A DNA stretch of 64,000 nucleotides from Sclerodactyla briareus. Lineage: Eukaryota; Echinodermata; Holothuroidea; Dendrochirotida; Sclerodactylidae. The stretch covers positions 1-64,000 of the forward strand of contig JAODTK010001510.1 of the NCBI GenBank assembly GCA_026419785.1, given 5' to 3'. The translations under genes were made by a program, and so were the position numbers. A model generated the notes under the pieces. It was given only the letters and a program-made list of their open reading frames with translations. It searched no databases and was not told where the DNA came from. Positions within the stretch are counted from its first letter, which is position 1, and every line of letters begins with the position of its first letter. Below are positions 12,150-25,100 of the stretch, piece after piece.

Positions 12150-15100
12150 ATGGGATGGAATAATCAATATGATACTATTACCGTTCAGCCGGCCGAGTAA
12201 ACGTCTGGTTGTCAACTCTCTTGTGATTAGTAGGACCACTATCAGCTCGTTGTTTCCATGTAGACTTTGAACAGAAATAACGGGCAGAGTTTGACCATGA
12301 GGGCCACTAACTTAACGGTTGGGGTGGCTGTGTTGACGAAGTTTTGTGTAGAATATGCGCTGAATTACACCCTTGATCGTGATCTTGTTTATTTGGGATG
12401 AATATCAGTCCCATTCATATAGTGAACCTGGCTCAGTGGATCGATTGAAGAAAAATTGCCAGCTATAACGCTATTATGTGAGTGTTTCCCAGTAGGGGGG
12501 CCCACCTATTAGATTACTAGTTTTAATAATACTAGTTTTTATTGCTACGCATGACATCACGAATAGCGGACTGCGCGAGTACAACATAATGTCCTAAAAA
12601 GCGGCAAGGTCTGTAAGTATAGAGACAAGTTCTGTATTCGTAGCGGAGAAAACTCAAATATAGACGACTGCCGTAAGCAAAATTACCAACGTTAACGAAC
12701 GAGAACATTGATACACGTCACCGGAAAACTGATTTTATCAAATATCTATCGCATAAGAACGCTTACACGGGCCTTAGTCATGAGTTGATAGATTCGTTTA
12801 ATGCACTTCCCACTCCATCATATATTGGGAAAATCATAATTCCTCGCAAAACTTGCTATGTTTACATTCATACACCGCACACGGCATCTTTATTTATGGA
12901 ATATAGCCATATGCTCCACATAACTATTAACTTCTCTAACTAAATTTCCCCGTCCCCTCGCGGTTTATTTTAGTCTTCACTCTAGTGCTGTGATCCGAGA
13001 CCTTTTTGATAGGCGCCCATGTTCCTGTATTTTTTCTCCATTGGGCACTCAACATGAAGTGGAGTGGGTATCTTCCTTACGTATATCACTGCAGCAACCT
13101 TCTCGGGCCATAACAAAGTGTCAGTTTATGCACACAGTCTTAATAGATGCCACATCACCAGTGAGCAAACTTACAAAATTATCCCTATTACGAGAACGCT
13201 TCTTCATAGTACTTCGTTTGTCACAACATGTCTTGACACTGTAAATACAAGGCATTGAGCTTCCGGATGGTAGCTTGATGCATTAAGAAGGTTCACATTT
13301 TCTCTTGGAATAACAACAACCAAACAACTGAGGGGAAGACGATGTATGTGGTTTTGCTCTGCTCGGTATTGTGTACGCCCTTTGTTTGCACATTTCCAAT
13401 TGCGTAACGATTCTTGCGCATTTCTGCGGTAGTATGAGAACACTAATTTTTACAAAATACCACATTAATGTATGAGTCACTCAAAAATTTCGACTAGCCT
13501 GCGTTACTTTATATATTCATCATGACAACCATCAAAAAAGCTTCTGAGGGGTCATTGGTTGTTGTGCAGGTTCCCCTCATAACTCTCTGTATCTTCTTCT
13601 GCTTGCTAAGTCGACCTTGATAAGTTTTCGAGTCTCGCGTACCTAATGTTTGTTGGGGTGATGTTCTCTTCTCGATTAATCACGGGGAACATTTGAAGGT
13701 ATACTACTGTGTATATGCATCTCCAATGTAATTTTGCGCGTTCTCCAGGGAAATTCAATATGGCATATTATGCAATGTTCAAAGGTGGGAACACGCAACT
13801 CAAACCACTTCTTTAGAGCGTACCGGGAAATATCGTTAGGAACGCTGAACGCTTTAAGCCAGGCAAGGCGACACGTGGGGCCCAGAGCGGCCCCCACTAG
13901 CAGCTGGCAAGCGCGCAATTGAAGCGTGACGTCCCAGCTCTATCTATATAAACGATGCTTCAGGAAGCTATTGCTTAGTTTCGACATCACTCCAAGGTGC
14001 TCTCCGAACGCCCACCGGGGGCGGCAACCGCCCCAACAGATGTTGTACGCCCTTAATGTAGTGCTAGAGTGCATATAAACGTAGGTAAAATGACTGATAT
14101 AAAACAAATTAAGGAACAAGAATCAAGGAACTAATGAACTCGTAAGGGTAATTCTCACCCAGATTAAAAGGAGGCCACTTCAACGCAAGTAGTGGTACAT
14201 AATGTTCTGATCTCAGAATAAAAAACAATTGCATTACAATTGTTTTTATCCGAAAATGTAAGAAAGTCATTTACAGGCTACAATACAAACATGACTTATG
14301 GCAAGAACGCAACTGAGCGTAGTGATTTATAACACGTGTAACGAGAGAAAATAAAAAGAACCATATCTTCCTGCTCAATGTCGCGAGTCACTTGTCATTG
14401 CCTCGATATCTCTATGCCACAATATGCCTTGAGACCTGCCTCATGTGTTGATTCCAATTGTTGCGTAATGCGAATGAAAGACCTTAACAAAAAGGCTTCA
14501 AATAAAAGAAAACAAGCTATATGTTGATTGGTGAAAAGACTATAAAAATGCAGCACAGCCCATGCACCTCGTCGTTTTGGCTTCTTGAGACTTTTCCTTC
14601 GCGTGATACGCAAATGGTCGCATTCGCCAATCGGTATTTAGAATATTTTTGGCCTTCGTGTAGCTAATATTCATCTCTGCACACTAATTTCGTCTTATTC
14701 AGACACTGGCCCGAACTGAGCCCATTAAATTCTCATTTTTCACATTCCGTGTCGTTTCAACTTGCTACTAAACTACTTCCGTTCTGTTGGAGGTTGTTCG
14801 GTTGATAGGGGGTGCGTGGTTTCTGGTTTCTTTCCACAAGCACTCAGTCTTTCCAGTATTACTCATGAACCATTCTTCCTTACTTATCTGACCTTGTTAC
14901 CATATCGTATTTCGTATGAATATATATATATCTATATATATATAATTATATATATATATTAGATATAGATATAATATATATCTATATAATATATATATAA
15001 TATATAATAGATATCTATATATATATTATATAGATATATATATATATATATATACATTTGGTATCTTTTATACGAGAACATCATTCGAAGATTTACAATG

Positions 15101-16730
15101 GTTACCAAGAGGAAGTGGTGATTCATGAAACTTGCGTCCGCCGTGATATTTGCCGTGAAATTACCTCATACAAAATAGATATATGAACTGAGCCAGCTAG
15201 GAATGTGTGTAAACGGTTTCAAAAGTTTGTCTTGGCAGAACGGGCTAAATCCGCATTCATAAAGTTCGTTTTAAGATTGCGTCGACTACGATCGGCGTGC
15301 GTTTTGAGGAATTCGTAGGTGAGCGGCAGCTTTACTGACACAATGGCATGATGTTATTGGGGCAGCGATCGACACAGCGAAATGGCGACCGTCCGTAAAC
15401 GTTAACACCAACACAGGTTCGTTTCAGTTCAAATCCCGCGCAGAACAATTACTGCCACCCTGTGCAGTACAGGGGCGAAACGTGCCGCCGACCGAATCAC
15501 AAGAGTAATCGCACGTGAACGGAGGAGGCATTCTGTGCTTCTAAACTCTCACAGATATGTACAGTTAAATACATAAAACTCTGTACCACTGTTCCAACCT
15601 GTTTTAAATCGATAACAACAGAACTATGACAGTCATTGAACAGGCATACCTTCACCCCCACTAGTGTGTTTTATATTTAGCCGCCACTTCCTTTAACGGC
15701 AACATGAGTGCTGAGTTGACATTTGAAAATGCTAGTGGCTCAATACGGACAATTACAGTACGACAAAGCCTCAGAAACTCTAGTAATTAAAGAGGCTTTA
15801 TATCGCCTGGTAGAAACTGATGAAGAGCCACGGCGACATTTACATGACGTCATAACGGAAACTGCCTAAGTAGATATCTATATAGATTTCGGAAGAGTAT
15901 TTGCCTTTATAATTTCATATTTCTGTTACTTGTTAACTGTGGAGATTGGAGAATCAAATGCATGAATTGAATATGTCAATACAACAAAGCTGGAATAAAA
16001 CTCACAATTAGAATTCTGAAAAACTTACCAGCATATATCATATCATGTGAGTATTCCGGCAAAACTCGATACCTTTCCCATAAATTGCAATGGGAATATT
16101 CGAGAGATAGGATTGTCAAATAAGAAGGTAAAATTGTTTGATTGCTTTCTCAGAATACAGTACCTAGCAACAATAGGTGCTCCAAAGCACTTCAAAGCTT
16201 GCTGCTGACATATAAATCATGACGTGACCAATGCTAATCGATGCATTAGAACTAGGAGATGCTGGTATAGCAGCTATATAATTTGCCATCCCATTTATTG
16301 AAAACTGTGCAGATTCGCTTGGTGTAATCCTAGCCTATGCGTCATCCTGTTGGGATACATGATAGTGACAGACTACCAACCGCTATTTGGTAATAATAAT
16401 GAAATTTGATTTTTCAGTTGCCACTGGTAGGGATCACATCCATTGTCAAATTGTTCTTTATGTCAAATATCTCGTGAAAACGTAATTCCACCATGCCAAG
16501 ACGTCACATACACGCGCGAATAAGTACATACACACGTATTGTTATTTCTATATGGCAGAACCATTCCCCAGGACAAAACAGTACAATTTGGTACTTCCAA
16601 ATTCACATACCGGTACCCATCTTCCCCTACCATACTCCTGCTTCATGCCATTTCTAGAGTCAGCCTGTTTCGTCGATGTCAAGTTCTCTCTATTTCTACT
16701 GTTTTTATCTTTCTATTTTAGATGTAGCTG
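12150..16730. other. Fused intron remnants of the left SLC22 copy
   Basis: No exon remains here. Homology with right-arm introns at 36,455-42,660 and 44,980-45,370. The join near 12,480-12,540 marks the loss of the exons found at 43,050 and 44,748 in the right copy. A left-only stretch of about 235 bases lies at 15,260-15,495 and contains a GTTCAAATCCC B-box-like sequence. Confidence 0.7.
14919..15053. repeat. AT dinucleotide microsatellite (left arm)
   Basis: An almost pure AT tract with occasional C/G. It pairs with the AT tract at 37,551-37,712 of the right arm, so it predates the inverted duplication. Confidence 0.95.
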
Positions 16731-16736
16731 CGAAGA

Positions 16737-17035
16737 ATTTAACACAGTTCATACGCGACGGTGCCGTCATCGAGGTATACTCGGGGGATCGAAAGATTCT
16801 CTGGACCGTTAACAGTCGCCTCGTCGGCTGGACACTCATCGTCTTTCCAGGCAGTGCACCAGTGGTCGCTTTTGCCTGCTGAGAAAACCTCAAACGATAG
16901 CTGCAGAGGGGTTGTGTAAATCATCAACACGTAGCTCACGATACCCATCAACATTTTTTTGGTAACGCCATAGGCGCCGATCTCTCAGAATGCTATCATA
17001 TCCAATTTTCGGGAGACTACCAACTACCTCTGCAT
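16737..17035 (-). pseudogene. SLC22 exon 1 (left copy), truncated
   Basis: On the - strand it reads GSLPKIG, a GAYGVTKK-type stretch, MLMGIVSYVLMIY (TM1) and SAGKSDHWCTAWKDDEC, then [16 protein letters not shown] and a stop. The DHWC loop after TM1 is typical of SLC22. The 72-codon frame from 16,954 to 16,739 is the best-preserved version of this exon in the window. The last few codons come from beyond the deletion junction near 16,727-16,737, so the stop is an accident of the fusion. No in-frame ATG is clear upstream; an ATG at 17,035 is conserved in both copies but is followed by a frame break. Confidence 0.8.
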
Positions 17036-18827
17036 AATACGGCGGCAAATAGAGTTGTGACAACTCCGAGACTATGTGATGTTAGTTTTCGCAGCATAAG
17101 CGGAACACTCGGCAGTGGCTTGAAATAAGTGGTGGCGGTATTTGGCGTCAACAAGCAGTTTTGTACTGTAGCCAAACAATTTCGGAATCAAAGGGTTACT
17201 TCACGGACATTAAAACAACCAATTCGATTTTTTAAGCTCCTTGCACTTATCAGGTCCGTTGGGTCTCATCGTGTGAAATTGTGATGTTCAGTAGATTCTC
17301 GGTTTAGACGCCTATCCAAAATTGCTAAGATGACGAAATTGGTGAGCGAATGGCAAGACCGATTGTAGTGCTCGGCTACTTCACAACAATTTTTATCTTA
17401 GTTAACATAGCGGATTTGTGATCTGTGAAGGAAACGTTTTTGTACGCCTTATTAAACTAACTCAACTAACATCACATCAAATTCGCGCACACAATTTCAG
17501 CAGGCTTCAATTGTGTTGGCCTTCAGTTATTATCAGGCCTAATGGCCGTTTTAAATCCATCCATGTTTTCAGCAGTCATACTGTTTCCTTTTCCTCCTCC
17601 TCCGTGCAAGCATGTTTGCGTAGCACTTTCGCCTCAGGAAACTTGAAAACACAGCTCAGAAGACTCTAGGCAGAAGCTCAAAAAATCAAAGCTACACCCA
17701 AATATGATTGTTGGGTGAAAAGTTCATCTTCTTTAACACAGACATTCCAAGTATAAACACTAGTCCCTTAGGTGGGGGTTTTCACCCTCATCTCCCCCTA
17801 TATTTTGCAACACCCATTACTAACCATCTGACTCATTGGTACAAATGAATAAACCCACCATGAATATGAGTAAACTCTCCATAACCCAGAACAACAAAAA
17901 TAATTGTTTCAGTCCTGGTTTCATGATCATTTATTTCTCTTGTAGAAAAACGGTTTAAACGTTAAAACCTCGGTGTAAAGAACAAATGAACAATATGAAT
18001 GTCGAAGAATAATGGAGATTTGTAGGCCTAACTCTTCACGCATGCATAACCGCATTCCAGGCCTCTATTTTGGAAGAATAACAATTTCTCATCTGGCCAG
18101 GGTTAAGCCAAACTCCCTCCATAATATTTCCTATTAGAGTCTTGATTTCGAATAAATTCCCATTTTCACTGACAAGATTTGAGAAAAATTGGTTGAAATA
18201 TCCCACACGGATGTCAATTATTCCGCCATATAGATCCAGAAAATCTTGAAGAGGCTGACCTGCACTCCAAGCTGAAAACCCAGATATATGAAATGTGAGA
18301 AAAAGTCCTAGGGATTCTTCCTTGTACAGGCGTGTTTGTCGAAAGTTTTCACGGTTTTCGCAACAACCTTCACTAGTACTGTCACTGGACGCTCCTATAA
18401 ATCTGAGAAAATATTACTTGTTCAAACAAAGACAAAAACGTTTCCTTTCACAGATCACAGCTCGCTCTGTTAACTCAGAAAAATTTTTGGAAGTAGCCAA
18501 GAACTACAATTTCTTGCCATTCGCTCACCAATTTCGTCATCTGAGCAATTTTGAATAGGAGTCTAAACCGAGAAATCGATGCATCACAATTTCACACACG
18601 ATGAGACCCAACGGACCTGATAGTGCAACGAGCTTAAAAAATCGAATTGTGTTTAATGTCCGTGAAGTACCATTTGATTCCGAAATGTTTGGCTCCGTAC
18701 GAAAACTGCGTGTTGGATGGCCAAATACCGCACCCACTTGTTCAAGAGCCACTGCCGATTTCCGCTTATGCTGTCGAAACTAACATCACATAACTCGAGT
18801 TGTCACAACTCTTAGTGCCGCCGTATT
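17036..18827. promoter_or_regulatory. Head-to-head intergenic region, candidate shared promoter
   Basis: Lies between the two divergent SLC22 first exons. The outer parts (17,036-17,445 and 18,420-18,827) are inverted copies of one another, so each first exon keeps its own roughly 400-base upstream sequence. The middle (17,450-18,415) shows no clear self-homology and no gene. No TATA box or initiator could be assigned with confidence. The regulatory role is inferred from position only. Confidence 0.4.
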
Positions 18828-19150
18828 ATGCAAAGGTAGTTGGTAGTCTCCCGAAATGGATACGATAGCCATTCTGCAAGAAGATCGGCGCCTATGGGCG
18901 TTACCAAAAAAGGTTGGGGTATCTTGAGCTACGTGTTTGATGATTTTACACACTGCAGCTCTAGTCCAGGTTTCTCAGCAGGCAAGCGACCACTGGTGCG
19001 CTGCCTGGTCAGACGGAAGAGTGTCCAGACGACTGGCTGACTGTAACGTCCAGAAGACTTCTTTCGATCCCCCGAGTATACCTCGATGACGGTCACCGTC
19101 AAGCCATGACGATTTCCTCAAGTACAATGTGACGGGCGATCGACCTTCGT
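18828..19150 (+). CDS. SLC22 exon 1 (right copy): TM1 and start of extracellular loop
   Basis: The segment matches the better-preserved left copy base for base with scattered indels. It encodes the N-terminal cytoplasmic stretch (GAYG..KK), the first membrane helix and the cysteine-bearing loop (SAG, DHW, then IPRVYLDD). After the point where the left copy is cut (near 19,102) the right copy continues with a [17 protein letters not shown] stretch, which fits the family's loop cysteine followed by an N-glycosylation sequon. Several frame changes are needed, and the 3' end is not defined. The homology to the opposite arm makes the identification firm although no single frame is open throughout. 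Confidence 0.75.
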
Positions 19151-22100
19151 AAAACGCTATCGAACTCGGTGGGAACGTCTCCATCCTCGGCGAAATAACC
19201 TGTGATCAGTGGTTGGGACTATGATCGAAGTGTCTTCCCAGATCCATTCTAATATATGTGAGTATAGCAATATCGAATAAGAGTAGGGTAGGGAGGGGTG
19301 CAGCCTCTGAGAGATTTCGATCTCCAGAGGACTTTCCAGCTTCGTGAGGATGTCTTCCATCTTCGCAAGATCCTGTGCGATCAGGAATTGGATCACGGAT
19401 CGCATCGTTTTCTTCATATCCGATGATAATCGAAGTATAATAATTCCAGCACGACGGTTTGTGGATAGGTTGAATACTAAGGAGTGAGGGTGATGTTCGA
19501 TGAGATTAGACTGACCGGGGGACGGGATAATCACAACTGTGACTGATAATTACACTTAACAATGAATTGTCCGTGTAAGTGAAATGAGACTTATTTATTT
19601 CGACACCGGAGTAGTCTCTTCTGGACCATGATTGTTAGTATTGCTCCCTGGATCATACTTGCACCTGATTCGATTTAAGTCTCCACTAAACTTGGGGTAT
19701 CGTAATTAGCAAAAAAAAATAACGTTACCGTATGTGATGTGCCACCTGGTACGGACAGTTACCAGAAGCAGAACTGTACGCACAAGCTGACCTGCACAAA
19801 GTTGTTTTAAACCTGTTGCAAAGCTCAGCTCACATCAACAGTTCAGGAATTCGTGGAAGAAACTTCCCAGTGCAGCTATTGCAATAGCATATCTTTTAAA
19901 TGTCAACCACACTTCGAAAACATTTCCAACTTTTGACGGAGGGGGCGGGGGAGTTGTGAGAAAGTTTTTTTTACTGGTAGAATCTGTAATTCCGATCGCT
20001 TGCACACTTTTATTGCCGCAACGTCGAACTGTCATGTACCCGCGTCATATCACTCTGACCCGCATTTCAATAACTCGAACTGTAAGCAAGGCATCACATC
20101 ATCATAACAGACAGGTGTATGCACACACCGTCAGTCTTGGTCTCACGCGGGCGGTCACGTGCAGTGGCAACATCGGATAATGTTGGTGGGAGTGAGAAGC
20201 AACGTATACACTCATACACAACCTCCCAACCTGATTCGAGTTATTACATGTTTGCGTTGATTTGTTGCTGTTCTGGAACGACCCTTGAACGGCCCTTACT
20301 CGCGCCAAAAACATACAACTCTTAATAAATGTTAGCTTCCATACATTAATGGGTTTAATATCATGTGTTCATTTTTTCGTGATGACGAGTGCCGTAATGG
20401 CACACCCGTAACATACACACGTCCGCATCCACCCAAGCGTGCGTGACTGTATATTCAATTTGCCGTTTTGTTAGGATTTCATTTCCTGCCACTACTTGAA
20501 CTTCATCTCAGAATGCCTTTCAGCTGCTGGATATTGTAAAATCATGAATTTGGTGTCGTTCAAAAATAGTGGGGATCACTGTAGTATGGGGTTTCTTTTA
20601 TCTCGTTTCCCAAATGTTTCATGTCTGTTTCATTCGTCAGTTCGAACTCGTCTGCGCAAGATCTCATATGCCGAACATCGCCCCCGCCAACGTACTTTGC
20701 TGTTACATGGTTGGGAGCGCCTTCGGGGGCTGTCAACTGAAAAATTTGGAGTTTACAATTGCCTTCTTGCATTGGCCAGGCTAATCGATAACTTCTGGGC
20801 TGTGCCACGTATAGCAGCGTAGTTCCAGCAGAATCCATGTTCGTCCCACCTTAATGATTTGGGTTGGAGCGATAGCGGCATTACTAAAAATTGAAACCTA
20901 CTCACAGTTATGTTACCTAACCTCATATTGGTTTCGATAACTTTCTGTCCCCATGTTGACGAGATTTATACCTACAAAAACTTGCGCTCCCTACTTGTTT
21001 CCCAACTCGACAAGGGTCATTTGGCGGGACGTTTTCTTCTGGCCAATCCCTCACGTTTGAGTTAATTTTTGGGAACAATAAATTCCCCTCTCTTTCCACG
21101 ATGTTGTTCAACTTCTCATCTCAATCTCTAAAATGGTATTGGCTCAGACTATCCCTACAGAGCGATTGTGCCAAAGTCAGCTTGAACTGCTTCAATGTTA
21201 ACATCGAGTGCAAGCTTTGGCTAAATCTAGCCCCATACCTCAGACGTGCCACTGTCCATTTTTAACCCACCCCCCGCTCAAAGTGATATTTTTTTGGGAA
21301 CGTATCTCACTCCGGTGAGAATTTTGTTTCGAGACCATGGCCATCTTCAAATCCTGCATTGGAAACTGCGGAGGCTTCACTGTTCAGAACTGCTTCAGTG
21401 ATGGTGAAGAGTCAACTTGCTCCTTCCACATCATACCATTTAAGACATAGCAACCCAGTGACTACAAATCAATATATGCTGTGAATGATTTTCAAGTGCT
21501 GTAGCTTCATCAGTTTACGATAATTACGAGGTTAGCGACGCCCAACTCAGATTGGTGGGCGATATACCCTCTCCCGATGTTTTTTTTGCGGCATACATCC
21601 AGGGAGGGGTGGTCTCCGGCACTATTTCTTCCCAAAACCAAAAGAAAGTCGTTTATGGTTCCTGGCGCCAGAGGCTGCCATAGCTACAGCACCCGGGCTT
21701 ACTTTCCTCAGTGCTTGTTGAGGCAATCTTGAACTGTATTAGTCATTCGCTTATTTCCAAACGCCAACCATCGCCCGAAGCAGTCCTTTTTCGTGGGATT
21801 TGCTCTTTGACTCTTTGTGTTCCGCCTGATCGTACTGCAGGAATCTGGGTATTTTGTTGTCCCATGAGCGGTCCCTTTACTCTCACCTGTATTTGAGGTT
21901 AGTCCTATACGCAGTTTTAGTTGCGGGTAAGCAGCTCTACAAGTCATAATGTCTCTCTCCGTCCGTTGTTCGTTCGTTAGTTGTCCGTCCGTCTGTCCAT
22001 TCTGTTCGTCACGCTCATTCTAACTTCGAACCTACATGCGATCAGGTTGAAACTTGGGGTGGGTGAATGAAGCATACCATGGCCAGGCTTAGTTACATTT

Positions 22101-25100
22101 TTTTGGCATAGTGTGTTAGATTTCATTGAATCCAATTAATTTACACCCACTTTGACTATCCACTGCAGCCCTTCCCATTGACTCTCTGTGGGAGTGGCTT
22201 GTTTATATTACTCCTTGGAGCTGCAAGGGCTGGCCTGCTTGTAGAGCAGGGACTGTTTACTTTGTCTGTCAGCACTTAGGTCGCTGGACACAGGCAATGG
22301 GGGGGACAAGGCAGTTCTGGGAAATCTGTCACACCTCGGTGTTGGCTAGACTTCCAATGAATCCAAGTGTGTTCCACTTTTCACTGCTGCAGGCCTATGA
22401 GTTGTGCTGGCTACCAGTTTCGTTTGAGTACATTAGCTCATAACCGGCCTAGAATGAGTTTAGTTGGGGTAACTTGGTGCTGGCACAATAGCAAATATTA
22501 GGCTATGTGTGACATGTGCCAAACCATTCCAAGGTTTGACATGATGTCATAAAGGTCAATTAATGTGAACAAACAATAAATGTGGATTGGTAAGAACATA
22601 CATGTATTCTGCACAGGAATTTTGCCGTCCGCAGCTTTCAAGACGTTCCGACTTGCGCTTGTTTACCAGTGTTGTAGTGTCTCGCTACCGGTCTCGTCTC
22701 TAACCCTTCTGGGCTCGGAATTCGTCCGTCTCGCTTCGATACCAGCAAACATCTCGGTGTCCGTCTTTTTCTGGGAATAATTTCTAGTTCATCGAAAAAT
22801 CCTTCTGCAATTCATCGTGTTGACTTTACCTCTTTGACTGTGGAGTGGGCCCTTTTTTTTTAAAATTACTTGGTCAATGTCAGTGGGAACAGCCCCGGAA
22901 CAGTGTTGTTGCACTTCAAACTTGTTGGCAGTCACTCAAGTAGTCACCTTACAGTAGCAAGAGTACAGAAGCCGGTATGGTAACTGTTCATCGTGTTGCT
23001 TCACTCTAATTAAGAATGCCTGTATTGACATGGATTATTGGGCATTAGCCAATCAAATTGCCCTGAATAATTGTTAGGTGTCTGCTCAAACCTGAAAGTA
23101 TCCTTGGGTTCCAAGATTTGCAAAGCCGTATTGTTAGGAGGCCCTATTCAACCTAAAAAATTTTTTTCCACCCTATATATTGAACCCTAACCAGGATAAA
23201 AAAAAAAGAATATAAGACCCGGCCTAAAAACATGGGAACCCCATTACGTATGCTAACCACCCCGATACAAAAACCTCCCAGCGCAGCAAAGAAGAGAAGG
23301 AGAGGTGCATATTTAGTGATTCCAATTACTAATTTCAATGGGGAGGAGGAAGCATAATTATTATTGGTAATTAAATTAAATGCTGGTACTGTGAGCCTAA
23401 ACTACTATCAATTATCAATATTATGATCTGTGAACATGATTTGTTTCATTTTCCAGATGGGTTCGACCTTTATTACATTGGTACCAATTTCACGAAAGTT
23501 GATCTGACTGCACAGTCCCTGAACGAGGAATTGTACTCAGTACACTTATTTACATGTACCTGATTGCTTATGCTACTTTTCAAGAAGTAGCTATGCCTAT
23601 GTCAATCATGAAGTATTTTCAAGTCCGTTAAGCATTCAGGCCTACGAAGTACTATTATTCTACCGGCCTAACCCCATGGTAACATTGTTTTTGGTCCCGG
23701 TGTATTTGCTAGATGTTGAATTAGTTGAAACACTTACCACCTGTCTGGTATTTGTGAAACAGGCCACGAGTAGAAACCTGGCCGAAACACTGAATTCTCA
23801 TTTCGACATACATAAGGCCTAACGTTAACAGTATGTATACGAATTAGTCATCCATCATAGGACCAAAGCTAATGTAATGCCTTTGAAAGGTCAAGCCAAT
23901 GGTATGATTCGGATTAAGGGGATGGGCTATGAATGGAACCCCAATTCCTTGCCTACCCCTGGCCATATTGGACTGTTTATGTACCATATTCCAGTACTGT
24001 TGAATGGCATAGAGTCAGTCGTTGCACTTACAATCCTGGCGGGGTCGTCCACATTTTATTTTTTGATGTTATTTTAAAGTGATGAGGGTGTGTATTTTGG
24101 TTCAAGGCTTCACCGAAATTTGCGAACTGGGAGAAGGGGGCTGACGGAATGGGCGTGGGCTTGCATGCTCAAATGGTACCACCCTTGATTTAGCGCATGT
24201 TAGACCGATTCCTCGTCGACTGTGGAGAATGATCGTGAAGAAGAAAGTGTCTACTTGTTGTTTTGCTGATCGTAGAAAAAGCAAATGCATCACTGATAAG
24301 GGTTGTCCTATCATTTAAAATAGAGCTTGGTGTAAATAGGCTTACGACAGTTCGGACTTCGAATGTTGCCCTATAAACTGACTATATACAGTCGGCTCGA
24401 TCTCGGTTCCTCGCCTTGCTGTCCTCGGTCTCGGTCTCGAAGTTGTGCTCCTTGGTCCTCGTCTCGGTCTCAGCGTCCTTGACAACCTCTGTCTCGGGTC
24501 TCGATGTTCCGGTCTCGACTACAACCCTGCTTGTTAACCCTAGGGCTTGTGTCAACTGATTACGGAGAGGGTGTCGAGGGACACAGATCGTTGTTTGTTT
24601 CGTTTTTTCGGGGGGGGCAGGTTCGTAACTACCCAGCATCGCTCAATCTTGGGTCGGACAGTCAGCCCTCTAGTGGGTCTCGACATGGATGAAAGGAATG
24701 AAGGACATGCTTCATCACCTCGGCGTAGCTTCAAGTCGAGCGGGGGTCCTGAATTAATTCCGTGTCCTTTGGGTAGAGGAACTAACTCCGAGTGTTCATC
24801 CCAATCACGCTTCTAGTCTTCTTCATTCATAGCCTATCCCTTCACTTCTACCAACCTCACTCCGCATGCTTTGCTCACCGCAAGTAGTACAATGACAGGG
24901 TTTTCAGGGCGGCGGGAATAAAAGTGGGTCGATTGTCAACCGTGGCATCTTCTCCAACGGACGTTTCTGTCATCGTGTTCTGTTGTGACGTCGGAGAACA
25001 TTGGATGACGCGGCTTCCTCTGTCCCCTCGTAAATTTTGAGAAGGGTGTAAGTCCAGACTCTAGCGTTTGTTCCGAGACGCCCAGGTGATAAAAGTCACG

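Larger units (their letters stand above)
11910..17035 (-). pseudogene. SLC22-family transporter, left copy, internally deleted
   Basis: Reverse-strand relative of the right gene, transcribed away from it. Only exon 1 and the terminal exon remain. Exon 1 is cut within the extracellular loop and runs into sequence homologous to the intron 3' of the right copy's ESPRWL exon. The exons for TM2-TM11 are gone through two losses: one corresponding to right-arm 19,102-36,450 and one to 42,670-44,980. A protein from this locus could not form a 12-TM transporter. The intron remnants still align along most of their length with the right copy, so this is a deletion-decayed paralogue and not a processed copy. 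It could instead be a rearranged allele misassembled beside its homologue. Confidence 0.85.
4515..17445. repeat. Left arm of a giant interrupted inverted duplication
   Basis: Reverse complement of this segment aligns colinearly with 18,420-58,790. Anchor pairs (left with right) include 16,720-17,445 with 18,420-19,110; 15,500-16,715 with 36,480-37,440; 13,500-14,720 with 40,430-41,740; 12,540-13,480 with 41,730-42,660; 10,000-12,480 with 45,000-47,110; 9,190-9,980 with 47,110-47,850; 7,440-9,100 with 48,700-50,290; 5,790-6,130 with 50,520-50,790; and 4,515-5,665 with 57,650-58,790. Similarity is roughly 75-85 percent by eye with many indels. Left-only segments are 6,150-7,430 and 15,260-15,495. 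Confidence 0.9.
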
